Below, piece after piece: positions 1 through 8,626 of a DNA stretch of 27,060 bases. Source of the DNA: Folioceros fuciformis. Its lineage: Eukaryota; Anthocerotophyta; Anthocerotopsida; Anthocerotales. Below the pieces are notes generated by a model. It made no database searches and was not told the origin of the DNA. It worked only from the letters and a program-made list of their open reading frames with translations. The number at the start of each line of letters is the position of its first letter. Position 1 is the first letter of the stretch. Both the position numbers and the translations under genes were made by a program. The stretch spans positions 1 through 27,060 of the forward strand of contig JBNGIO010006034.1 in assembly GCA_049999805.1 (NCBI GenBank). Direction: 5' to 3'.

Positions 1-1697
1 CCCTAATCCGGTCTAGTTGACATGACCTAGGGAGCTGCTAAACCCTGGATTATGTCAAACGTTCAGTCACACCTCGTGGCACAGCCCACCCTAAGAGAAG
101 CCAACGGCAGCCGGCGGATGGTGGACCCTCCCATGTCTCCCACGCTCTGCGGGGTCTGCCATCATCTTCCCTATGTCCGGCTGCAAACTTGGGCTACAGC
201 TTGTACTCAGGGTCCCGTGTGCCCAACCCAAAGCCGCTCCTGATCAAATTGCGGGCTCCTGGCGCCGGCCTCGCCTCAGTCCCCTTATCCGCATTCTGCT
301 CGCGGGTCCAGTTTGTCGTCGTTGTCGTGAGAGCATTTAGGTTATTGACTGCCTCCATGGTCACTTAGTCTGGTACCAAAATGGTTGTCACGATGTAGCG
401 GGAGTTGCGCAGCGCGCTCCACAAGCACAAGCTGACTTTCTGGAGCTGAGGAGGCGGATCCTACTATCGCTCTTTTCAACCTCCCGAGGTACCAACATTT
501 TGGCCCCCATCTTCTTCTTCTTCTTAAGAGTATGGAGAGGGGCGGTTTGATAGATGACGGCCCCAGTGTGTCACAGCAGCAGGGCCTTGTCAGCAATGTC
601 AGTATCCTCAAAGTTTGGAGATGCATGATTGCCTCACGAGGGTAGGCATGAGGCATTCTGCAGCTGACAATCCCCCTTGTGGTGGTTTCGCAGCTTACAG
701 CGAGCTAGTCGGCCACGTCGGAAGCTGATAATGGTCGACAGTCTTTGGTGGGAATGGTGAAGTACGATAACACCGTGGAGTGTGGCGTGAAGGAACGTGT
801 GGGAACATTCATATACCGGAGAATCAGCCTGCAGTGCAGAGGGTTGCAGACCGAATGGTGGGGAGGAGGATGAGAGGTCTGAGTCCTTCTAGGAGAGCAG
901 CATCAGCACCAGAAGTAGTTTTAAGATAACAGGTTGAGATAGTCAGGTGTCAGGACCGTGGTCACAAAGTGTCTAGGCAGCTATGTATGGCGGAAGATTC
1001 ACGGCACTATGCACAGTTGGGAGGAGCTCTATCTTCATCAGGTCGTTCAGTACGGACTGGATTGTGGTGAAGACTAGGTTTGCCCTGCCTCTTGGAGCGT
1101 GCTGCATGCAGTTTGGTCAGTTTGTGTTGGTTGCCAGGAGCTGGGGACTGGCTAGGGTGCCGCTCTTCTTATCTGGTGGTGGCTCATGGGTCGGAAACTG
1201 CAAGCTTGCAGAATTTCTTGCGCATGGCCAGCCTATTCGCCGACCATGCGCACTGGTTAACTTGTTTCGTGGTATGCAACCCTCAGACTAGTCTCGGCAT
1301 CGAACGAACGAGGTGTCGGCATTCGAATATCTCTGCTACTTATTCTTCTTGGAGCAGTTTATCCTGGTAGCTTCCCAACCTCGTTGACCAGAATTCCCTT
1401 GTACTCTCCCCCTGTTTCCTCCTTTTTTTTCTTTCTCTCTCTGTTGGCATCTCTGCCCTGCCTCCTGTCCCCAGAGGTACTCTTTGTTTTGCTCCAAGTT
1501 ACGAACCATCAAGCTGCTGTCTCCCCGGAGCACGGCAAGTAAGCACCTACAATCTGCTTCTTGGATGGTTTCTTCGTCAGCTGTTGCAGTGCTCAGCCAC
1601 AGTCATGCCACTGTGAGTTAGTGATTGGGCGGTGTCCCAAAGAATCTCTGTTTGGATAGAAACTACTACCTATAGCTTGGCGGGGATAGAAAATTTC
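1..1697 (+). other. 5' flank and probable leader of the TCP gene
   Basis: I see no convincing coding sequence here; the short open frames have no recognisable domain. A strongly pyrimidine-rich stretch lies at about 1408-1445, as is common in plant 5' leaders or before 3' splice sites. Two small upstream open frames precede the TCP start if the leader is unspliced: ATG 1565 to TAG 1621 (18 codons) and ATG 1605 to TGA 1616 (3 codons). A splice-donor-like GTGAGT at 1614-1619 leaves open a leader intron that would change this. No TATA box could be assigned with confidence. Confidence 0.4.
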
Positions 1698-3416
1698 ATG
1701 GAGTCAGGCGGTCATGGCTTAAGCAAAGCAGATGCACAGCGAGAGTCAGGTGACCGCAGTTCAGAGAGTGGGTTGGCAACGCAGCAGTTGGGACAGCAGT
1801 ATCATCCACAACAGCAAGAATCTCAGTCGAGGGCCCTTTCGGGGTATGGAGCACCCTCAGGTTCGGCAATATTAGAGCAGCAACAACAGCACCAGCAACT
1901 CCATTCTCACCAACATTCCCTCCAGCAGCAGCAACAGCAGAGCCCAGGGCCTCACATATCGGGGGGTACCCTTGCGCAGGCAATGGCAGCCATGGGCGGT
2001 GCAGGTGACCCACCTCTAGGGATGTCTAACATCGGGCAGGAGTACTCACAGGAGCAGTCCGGTGGAGGCATGTCTGGCTTGGGTGGGCTTTCCATGTCTC
2101 GAGGTAATCAGCAAGAAATATCGAGTGGAGCAGCAGGAAGTGGAGCAGTCCAGGGTCCTCAGGATCAGGGTCAAACCCCTCCTAAGAAGCCTGCACCCAA
2201 GAGATCCTCCACGAAGGATAGGCATACCAAAGTGGATGGTAGGGGTCGCCGCATTCGAATGCCGGCCACCTGTGCAGCTAGGATTTTCCAGCTTACCAGA
2301 GAGCTGGGTCACAAGTCCGACGGCGAAACGATCGAGTGGTTGCTACAGCAGGCCGAGCCAGCCATTATTGCTGCCACTGGAACGGGTACGGTACCGGCTT
2401 TGAGTAGTACATCTATGCAAGGGCGCATGAGCCAGCAGGCCAGCATGTCGGCTGGGGCCGCCCGTCACCCTACGCTCCATTCAGGCATGGGGATCGGAGG
2501 GATTGGACCTTCAGAAGCCGACCGGATGCAGGAGCATGTACGTCGAGGCGAGTGGGAGCCCGATGACCACCGCGTACTGGAGGTGAACCGCGCCATGGAG
2601 GCGAACAGGAGGATCGCCGCTATCAGTCACGGGGACTCTGGACTTAGTCCCCACGAAGTCATGTTCCAGCACGAAGGCTTAATTAGCTCCGACGCTGGAG
2701 AAGCGTTAGGGCTGGGAGAGTCGTCCGACAGCAGGTTCAAGAAACGACACAGGGGCGGGGGCCCGCTCGCGCGTCTTAAAGACGACCCGGAGCCTGTCCG
2801 GCCCGTGCGGTCGCAGGCCAGGCCTGGAGTCCCTGGCGGGATATCGCAGCCGGGCTCTACAGGCATCATGTCTGCCATGTGGGCGGCGATGGGCCCTGCG
2901 AGTAGCGGATCCATGCCTGGAACCATCTGGATGTTGCCTGTGAGTGCCGGCTCCAACACACCAGCCGTCATGTCCGGCCCCTCGGAGCAGCAACTCTGGA
3001 CGGCGTACCCCCCAGGAGCCTCTGGCGGCGCCATGTATAGAATGGCAGCTCCTGCTGGGACACAGATTCAGCTGGGGTCTGGCGGGAGCGGGCAGTCGAA
3101 TCTGAATTCACCCAGTAGCCTGATAATGCCGCTGACAGCGTTGCCCAGTGGGATGCCCAGAATCAGCATTTCCGGGACTTCGGGCCTGGAGCTACAAGGT
3201 GGACACCAAGGTCACCATCCCCTGGGCAATATGCTGCTACAGCAGGGTTCGCAGCAGCTTTCCGGGGCTGGGTTGGGACTGGCAGGTGACGGTCATCTGG
3301 GTATGCTGGCTGCGTTGAATGCCTACACCCGAAACCTCAACCCCGACCACCAACAACATATGAGCTCTGCGCATCAGCAGGGGGATAGCGGCGACGATAA
3401 CACCAGCTCGCAATAA
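1698..3416 (+). CDS. Class I (PCF-type) TCP transcription factor
   Basis: This encodes a 572-residue nuclear DNA-binding protein of the plant TCP family, which regulates growth and cell-cycle genes through GC-rich GGNCCCAC-type sites. The TCP domain is at residues 168-234: a basic region with [20 protein letters not shown], a first helix ([19 protein letters not shown]) and a second helix starting [16 protein letters not shown]. The short basic region and this second helix are class I features. A Gln/His-rich tract precedes the domain at about residues 40-90. A later block with TIWMLPV and QLWTAYPP resembles the C-terminal motifs of TCP8/14/15-like proteins. The open frame extends upstream to a GTG at 1632, but the first in-frame ATG is 1698, with an in-frame TGA at 1614. 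The coding region is intronless. No class II miR319-type site is expected, and I did not see one. Confidence 0.93.
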   Translation: MESGGHGLSKADAQRESGDRSSESGLATQQLGQQYHPQQQESQSRALSGYGAPSGSAILEQQQQHQQLHSHQHSLQQQQQQSPGPHISGGTLAQAMAAMGGAGDPPLGMSNIGQEYSQEQSGGGMSGLGGLSMSRGNQQEISSGAAGSGAVQGPQDQGQTPPKKPAPKRSSTKDRHTKVDGRGRRIRMPATCAARIFQLTRELGHKSDGETIEWLLQQAEPAIIAATGTGTVPALSSTSMQGRMSQQASMSAGAARHPTLHSGMGIGGIGPSEADRMQEHVRRGEWEPDDHRVLEVNRAMEANRRIAAISHGDSGLSPHEVMFQHEGLISSDAGEALGLGESSDSRFKKRHRGGGPLARLKDDPEPVRPVRSQARPGVPGGISQPGSTGIMSAMWAAMGPASSGSMPGTIWMLPVSAGSNTPAVMSGPSEQQLWTAYPPGASGGAMYRMAAPAGTQIQLGSGGSGQSNLNSPSSLIMPLTALPSGMPRISISGTSGLELQGGHQGHHPLGNMLLQQGSQQLSGAGLGLAGDGHLGMLAALNAYTRNLNPDHQQHMSSAHQQGDSGDDNTSSQ

Positions 3417-3954
3417 TTTACAAGTGGGTGATTTGAGTAATTAAATTTGTGCATAACCATCGGGTGGCTTGTATGGCTTGAGGATGGTTTAGCGATAGGA
3501 TACGACGTGCGTTTGAGCTACATGGTGAAGGCTGGATCTGCCCTCCTTCCATCCTTGCCTTGGTGGGGCAGCTATGGCCTGACCCATCATGGTGCTGTCG
3601 AGTAGTAAGAGTTATCCATAGTAGCAGGTGCATGTATGTGTCGGGCGCTCTTCATTCCCTGGAGGACGGTTACCCTAGGTATTCCGCTTATGTAGCGAGT
3701 GCCCTTTGGTACATGCTTGTAGTCCTATTATGTAGGCCATTTTTTTCACCGTGCAAGGTAATAAAGTTTCCCTAATACAGAACTCTGCGTTGTGGGGTGA
3801 GGGTAGTGGGAAAACAACAACTTGTATTCAAATTAACTAACCACGGATTTGTATAAGTCATCCCAACCTTGCCCCATTCGGTCGTGCTCTATCCCCGAAT
3901 TGCACTTTGTTTCATTCACGTGTTTAAGCTAATTGGGCGGAGTTAGGGCTAAGC
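3417..3954 (+). other. TCP 3' region with poly(A) signal
   Basis: Non-coding DNA after the TCP stop codon. A canonical AATAAA lies at 3760-3765, about 345 bases after the stop, and is the best candidate for the transcript end. From about 3790 to 3954 the sequence shows nothing recognisable before the tandem array starts. Confidence 0.5.
3760..3765 (+). terminator. Candidate polyadenylation signal of the TCP gene
   Basis: An exact AATAAA hexamer about 345 bases downstream of the TCP stop codon on the same strand. The position fits a plant 3' UTR; no transcript evidence is available. Confidence 0.5.
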
Positions 3955-4220
3955 CTCATATAGCTTGGTCATCTTTGGTGGTTTGTCTCACCTATTTTGG
4001 GCTAGCAGTTAGCTTAGGGTAGTTTGATTACCTTCGGTGGTTTGTTGCACCTCTTTTGGGCTAGCCTCGGGTAGTTCAATCACCTTTGGTGGTTTATCTT
4101 AACTCTTTTGGGCTAGCCTTAGGTAGCTCGATCACCTTTCGTGGTTTGTCTCAACTAGCTTGAGGTAGCTCGATCACCTTTGGTAATTTGTTTCACTCCT
4201 TTTAGGCTAGGCTCGAGTAC
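3955..4220. repeat. Degenerate tandem array, left part
   Basis: Copies of a unit of roughly 50 bases with the core ATCACCTTTGGTGGTTTGTC followed by TCACCTCTTTTGGGCTAGCC and an AGTAGTTTA-like link. Copies differ by substitutions and small indels. The same array resumes after the solo LTR (4575) and after the copia element (6470), so it was one continuous block before the insertions. Confidence 0.8.
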
Positions 4221-4225
4221 CTTGG
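4221..4225. repeat. Target-site duplication CTTGG, left copy
   Basis: Five-base direct repeat next to the TG end of the solo LTR; the other copy is at 4570-4574. Confidence 0.75.
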
Positions 4226-4569
4226 TGTCACAGACCGCATCGGAGGGTCGTGAGTCTGGACTTGTTCTGTGGGGAAACTGACCGTCTTTCTGGGCGCGTG
4301 TGGGCGTACTTGTACAAGTGTTTCGAATCAGGCCAAGAAGGCCCCCGTCCTGGCCGTTGCCGAGAACGGGCCGATGCCGAGAACGGGACGTTGCCGGGAA
4401 TAGGCTGGCACCGTGTCTTGGCCGTAGTCCCGGATGGGCTGTTGTCGTGAACGGACAGCACAAACGTTTATTCATAGGTTTATCCTAGAATTATCCTGAA
4501 GTGGTATTAGATTAACGAGTCGAACTGTCGGTGATGGATCGCTTTCACACTAGCGTCACGGTTGTGACA
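4226..4569. mobile_element. Solo LTR, probably Ty3/gypsy type
   Basis: A 344-base block that breaks one unit of the tandem array. It begins TGTCACAGACC and ends GGTTGTGACA, a near-perfect inverted repeat with the TG...CA ends of LTRs. It is flanked by a direct duplication CTTGG at 4221-4225 and 4570-4574. Removing the block and one CTTGG restores a unit that matches an intact copy at about 4660-4683. There is no internal coding region, so it is read as a solo LTR left by recombination. Assignment to Ty3/gypsy rests only on the terminal TGTCAC...GTGACA style and is less sure than the LTR call. Confidence 0.75.
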
Positions 4570-4574
4570 CTTGG
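4570..4574. repeat. Target-site duplication CTTGG, right copy
   Basis: Five-base direct repeat next to the CA end of the solo LTR. It matches 4221-4225. Confidence 0.75.
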
Positions 4575-5150
4575 TCACCTTTGGTGATTTGTCCCACCTC
4601 TTTTGGGCTAGCCTCGAGCACCTTTGGTGGTTTGTCTCACCTCTTTTGGGCTAGCCTTAAGTACCTTGGTCATCTTTGGTGGTTTGTCTCACCTCTTTTG
4701 GACTAGCCTCAAGTAGTTAAATGACCACTTTTGGGCTAGCCTTAAGTAGTTGAATGACCTCTTTTGGGCTAGCCTCAAATAGTTGAATGACCTCTTTTGG
4801 GCTAGCCTCAAGGAGTTGAATGACCTCTTTTGGGCTAGCCTCAAGTAGTTGAATGACCTCGTTTGGGCTAGCCTCAAGTAGTTTAATTACCTCTTTAGGG
4901 CTAGCCTCAAGTAGTTTAATCACCTTATTTGTCTCACCTCTCTTGGACCAACTTTGGTGATTTGTCTCACCTCTCTTAGGATCACCTTTGGTGATTTGTC
5001 TCACCTCTCTTGGGGATCACCTTTGGTGATTTATCTCACCTCTTTTGGGCCAACCTCAGGTAGTTTAATCAAAGTTGTCTCACCTCTTTTGGGCTAGCCT
5101 CAAGTAGTTTAATCAAAGTTGTCTCACCTCTTTTAGGCTAGTCTCAGGTA
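4575..5150. repeat. Degenerate tandem array, middle part
   Basis: Continuation of the array of about 50-base units. It includes a subarray at 4703-4900 of exactly six 33-base units (CTAGCCTCAAGTAGTTGAAT plus GACCTCTTTTGGG, with few changes) in which the TTTGGTGGTTTGTCTCACC part has been lost. Because 33 is a multiple of three, the subarray gives an artefactual open frame with an 11-residue repeat on the minus strand. Confidence 0.85.
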
Positions 5151-5155
5151 GTTTA
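5151..5155. repeat. Target-site duplication GTTTA, left copy
   Basis: Five bases before the TG of the copia 5' LTR. The matching copy at 6470-6474 follows the CA of the 3' LTR. Joining the flanks gives AGTTTAATCAAA, which occurs in other array units. Confidence 0.85.
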
Positions 5156-5448
5156 TGTTGAGCTATCGAGCTCTATATGAGCTAAACTCATGTGGTGTTA
5201 GTTATCCCAGTTGGGTTCATACTAGACTAGTTCTAGTTATTAGTGAACTTAGGATAGTGTAGATTATCCCATATTGAACTTGGAAGTTGTGTAGCCCTAA
5301 ATGTACTACTTAAATGGAGACCTCGGACCTCCATAGTAAGACAGTGGTGATGTGTATTGTTTTCATGGTTGTGATCACCAATACCACCCTCTCTTCTCTC
5401 CTCTCCTCTCCTACACTTGCACGTAGACTGGAGTCGATCCTATTGACA
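5156..5448 (+). repeat. Copia 5' LTR
   Basis: Starts TGTTGAGC and ends TATTGACA, directly before the primer-binding site. A CT-rich stretch (about 5389-5413) lies near the 3' end. The last 47 bases recur exactly at 6423-6469. Confidence 0.88.
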
Positions 5449-5460
5449 TGGTATCAGAGC
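5449..5460 (+). other. Primer-binding site (initiator tRNA-Met)
   Basis: TGGTATCAGAGC begins at the base after the LTR CA end. This is the usual plant copia sequence complementary to the 3' end of initiator tRNA-Met. Confidence 0.9.
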
Positions 5461-6010
5461 CCGGTGCAGGCGATCTTGCTCGGCGTAGGAGGTGCTGCAA
5501 GAGGCAGCAAGAGTGCACACCAGAAGCTAGAGCAGCTACGAGAAGTTGGAGCAGCTTGGAGGGAGATCGGCAGCAAGCGTCCCGGCAGCTAACTCTCATA
5601 TCGGTGTGTGTAGGAAGTGAGGAGAAGGGCGACAAGGCCCTGTCAGCTTACTAGACTAGCTGTTGATCCCCAGAGCTCTGTGGAAGGGCTGACAAGTGGA
5701 GGCAACAACTGCAATAGCCTCAGCAGCTGCAAGAAAGTGTGCTAACCCTAGCTTGGCAGCAGGGAAGGAATTGACAGGAAATCTCACGGGAGCTTTGTGG
5801 GCAGACAGTCAAGAGTCTGTAAGGACACGGAGCTTGAGACAATCTGGTTCACGCAAGGCAGCGTGATTCCGCACCAGATTGCTCTTAGGAAGAAGAGACT
5901 TAAGGTCTTGTGAGTAAAACTCCAGTCAGAAGCAGTCTGGTTCTTTCAGACATTTATCAGGTGTGAGTACTCAAGAAAGGATTGAGTGTCAACCTTGAGT
6001 GGTGGCAAGA

Positions 6011-6412
6011 ATGGCCAGTGACAGTATTAACCAGATCGTACAGGAGAAGCTGGACAAAAACAACTTCCATGCCTGGAAGTTTCGTTTTACAAACTTTCTT
6101 ATGGGAAAGGGTTATTGGGACTACATTGATGGGGAGCATGAAAAACCCCCTGTAGTACTTGAACGGAATGCAACAGCGGAGCAGATTAAGGCGCTGAAGG
6201 ATTGGAGTCAAGGATCTCGGAAGGTCATGTATTGGCTGTCAATCAGCATTCATGACACCATGATTGGGCACATATAGGATGCAGAGTCGCCCAAAGAAGC
6301 ATGGGATGAGTTGGTAAAACTCTATGAGACTAACACGAAGGCGAGAAAACTGCAGTTGAAGAATGACTTTCAACACAGTTATGAAGAAGAACTTATCAAT
6401 CAATGAGTACGC
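6011..6412 (+). pseudogene. Broken copia gag-like fragment
   Basis: The frame from ATG 6011 runs 88 codons and resembles the N-terminal part of copia gag proteins (UBN2/Retrotran_gag_2 type): NNFHAWKFRFTNFLMGKGYW, then LKDWSQGSRKVMYWLSIS. A TAG at 6275-6277 interrupts it. Similarity continues after the stop in the same frame (PKEAWDELVKLYE) until about 6370, where it moves to another frame, and the sequence then enters the N gap. The element therefore has at least one nonsense codon and one frameshift in gag and is unlikely to make a full capsid protein. The open frame can be extended to a GTG at 5999, but ATG 6011 is the natural start. Confidence 0.82.
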
Positions 6413-6422
6413 NNNNNNNNNN
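6413..6422. other. Assembly gap (10 N)
   Basis: Ten undetermined bases that replace nearly all of the copia interior and most of its 3' LTR. The length is almost certainly a placeholder. Confidence 0.95.
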
Positions 6423-6469
6423 TCTCCTCTCCTACACTTGCACGTAGACTGGAGTCGATCCTATTGACA
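6423..6469 (+). repeat. Copia 3' LTR, last 47 bases
   Basis: Identical to 5402-5448 and ends in CA next to the GTTTA duplication. The rest of this LTR is in the gap. Confidence 0.88.
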
Positions 6470-6615
6470 GTTTAATCAAATTTGTTTCACCTTTTTTGGG
6501 CTAGCCTCAAGTAGTTTAATCAAATTTGTCTTACCTAAGGAGCACCTTTTTTGGGCTAGCCTCAAGTAGTTTAATCAAATTTGTCTTACCTCCTTAGGGC
6601 CAGCCTCAGTAGCTC
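6470..6615. repeat. Degenerate tandem array, right part
   Basis: Resumes with GTTTAATCAAA and contains about three units with TTTTTTGGGCTAGCCTCAAG before fading out near 6615. It marks the right end of the block invaded by the two LTR elements. Confidence 0.75.
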
Positions 6616-7240
6616 AGCTGCCTAACGATTTCCCATCTGGTTTTCTTATGTAAGGAGTATTTTGATCTCCGTCATTCAATGAAAAGTTCAAACTAAACAT
6701 GTGCTCTATCATTCAATCAACATTCAAACTAAACAATTACTATATCACTAATCAATAATGTCAATAAAAATGCATAAATGAGAGTTAAACACTCATAATT
6801 TATCCCATGAAAGAAAATCACTTGACTTGCAACATGGCCAACTTTCAAACCAAGTAACTTCTCCTCCTTAATCCTCTATTTCCATAGTGTAAGGTGCTTG
6901 GTGTTACATGCTTAAGTTATCCATAACAAAACCTCAACTTCATAAACTCAAGTTGATCATCCATGGACAGAAAAGTAAAGAGCAATATGTATTATCTGCT
7001 AGAGAATTCTTTTAGAGCTCAAAGCCTCTAGCAACAACCACATCAAGCTTCAACCTCACAACACCTTTTATTGCAGCTATAAGGGTTGTAAAAATCATTG
7101 TATATTATGAGATATATAATATAATATATAATATTATAATCATATAAAATCAAGAGAATAAACATATAATTGGATGTGTGGTTGCGGCTATAGCACACAT
7201 TAGTCAACTGTAGTTGTAAGATGTAGTCAGCTATGTCAAC

Positions 7241-7359
7241 TTGTAGTTGTAAGCTTGTAACTTTCGCTCTTGTAATCCAATTGAGTTGTGGATGTCCAAG
7301 TGTATGTTGTTGTTGTAAGCTTGTGATTGTTGCTCTTGTCATGGAATTGAGTTGTGAAT
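7241..7359. repeat. Two-copy direct repeat, period 66
   Basis: A stretch with GTTGTAAGCTTGT...GCTCTTGT...GAATTGAGTTGTG occurs at 7241-7293 and again at 7307-7359, with about 10-15% changes. Confidence 0.6.
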
Positions 7360-8020
7360 ATTTCAATTTAGATGTGCATATGCAGGATTACGTGACTTTG
7401 GTTTTCTTGGTTTTGGATATGTGAAGCCTTGTTACAACTTTGAGAAGTGTGGATGCACATAGATTTGTAGATGTGGCAAATCTTTTGAAGCGTATTGCTT
7501 GTTGACTCGGGTGAGTGGCACTTGTGTAGGTTATCAATAGAGCAAGTACGTAATGGACATGGTAGTCTCCTCTGCATTGCAAGATAGAGCAGTCACCATG
7601 AAGGAAGAAAAGTTAGTTGAAGTACAAGTAAAGCATGAAGATTGGCTAGAGTTAAAGTAGTGTGTTGTGAGCAAAGAATTGACTATCAAGTGGCAACAAT
7701 AAATGGAATGGGTCATCTTAGAATGCCACACGTATGGTGGCACCGATTAAGAAGAAGCTAGGCTATATTAGGCGATCATTGTAGCTAAGAACTCTATTTA
7801 TTTTGTCTACAACGAATCTAAGAGGACGTGTCATTGGAAGATTGATTTTGCCTAAACCATAAAGTGACAAATTATCCAGTCCTTATTAATTAAAGATGTA
7901 GTTAGATTGATGATTGTATATTATGTTTAGAAACAATGTGAAAGTTTGAATTCTTAGAGAATTGTAGTAATTTTGTAGCAAATATGTGCTGCCCAAATAT
8001 AATGCTGTAGCAAATATATG

Positions 8021-8094
8021 ACAATTGCAAGAGGCAAGATGTGATGCCCAAACCATAACAATCACAAGAGACAAGATGTGATGCCTGAACCATA
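8021..8094. repeat. Two-copy tandem repeat, period 37
   Basis: Two adjacent 37-base units with AAGATGTGATGCC...GAACCATA-type sequence (8021-8057 and 8058-8094), followed by the start of a third. They differ at a few bases. Confidence 0.65.
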
Positions 8095-8626
8095 CAATCA
8101 GGAAGGACCGACTAACTCGCAACCCCCAAAGTGACAAATGTAAATTGGTTGGGGCAAAGGTGGACTGCGAAGTTAGAAAGCAATGCTTAGACAAGGAGGT
8201 TTAGGAATGCTTCCAAACAGTGATAGACACACCCGGGCGTGGCTTCTCCATAGCCCGTAGCCTACCTGCCCCTAGAGATACATCCCCCAACCCCTATGGA
8301 TAGGGTGATCTCACTCGTGACCACCCCTTTGCGTAAGGACTCTCACTCACCTTTCCACCGCTACCGTGAAAATGAAGCTTCGAGGAACCGCTGAAAGATC
8401 CATGATCGAAACGAACAGTACGTAAAGAAGAATTTAATTGTCGTTCGGGTGCAGATAAGTGGACTTTTGTTCAGGAATTTAGGAGTCTAGTGGGGGTCTT
8501 ACATACCCTGCAGGGTCTAAGTTCGGACAAGCGTTCGGTAGAGTAAGCACTCTTACCCCTCCGCACGAGAAAACGTCAGGTTATCTGGTGTTCACACTTG
8601 CGGGCACTGGCGAGTTGTTTTTCTTC

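Larger units (their letters stand above)
5156..6469 (+). mobile_element. Ty1/copia LTR retrotransposon with an assembly gap
   Basis: An element inserted into the tandem array on the + strand. In order it has a 293-base 5' LTR (5156-5448), a primer-binding site TGGTATCAGAGC immediately after it, a leader of about 550 bases, a broken gag-like region from 6011, ten N at 6413-6422 and the last 47 bases of the 3' LTR (6423-6469). Those 47 bases are identical to the 5' LTR end, and GTTTA flanks both sides. Protease, integrase and reverse transcriptase are not visible; they must lie in the gap or be deleted. The order of the missing domains is therefore not shown, and the copia call rests on the gag type and the tRNA-Met PBS. 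Confidence 0.88.
6616..8626. other. AT-rich intergenic DNA without a recognisable gene
   Basis: Open frames here are short and have no domain I recognise. The region holds an AT-rich core (about 7095-7160) and the two small direct repeats listed separately. From about 8220 to 8626 base composition becomes more balanced. This last part may be an old transposon fragment or the 3' flank of PPR gene A, but nothing identifies it. Confidence 0.5.

Noticed and set aside
1632-1697. N-terminal extension of the TCP protein from a GTG codon
   Set aside because: A plant nuclear gene should start at ATG. The first in-frame ATG is 1698, and the extension has no family similarity.
4689-5004. Minus-strand open frames with an 11-residue repeat (LRLAQKRSFNY-like)
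   Set aside because: They arise because the 33-base satellite unit is a multiple of three. There is no start context, domain or conservation beyond the repeat itself.
5314-5654. Small open frames over the copia LTR and leader
   Set aside because: They lie across the LTR end and primer-binding site, which explain the sequence. No protein similarity is seen.
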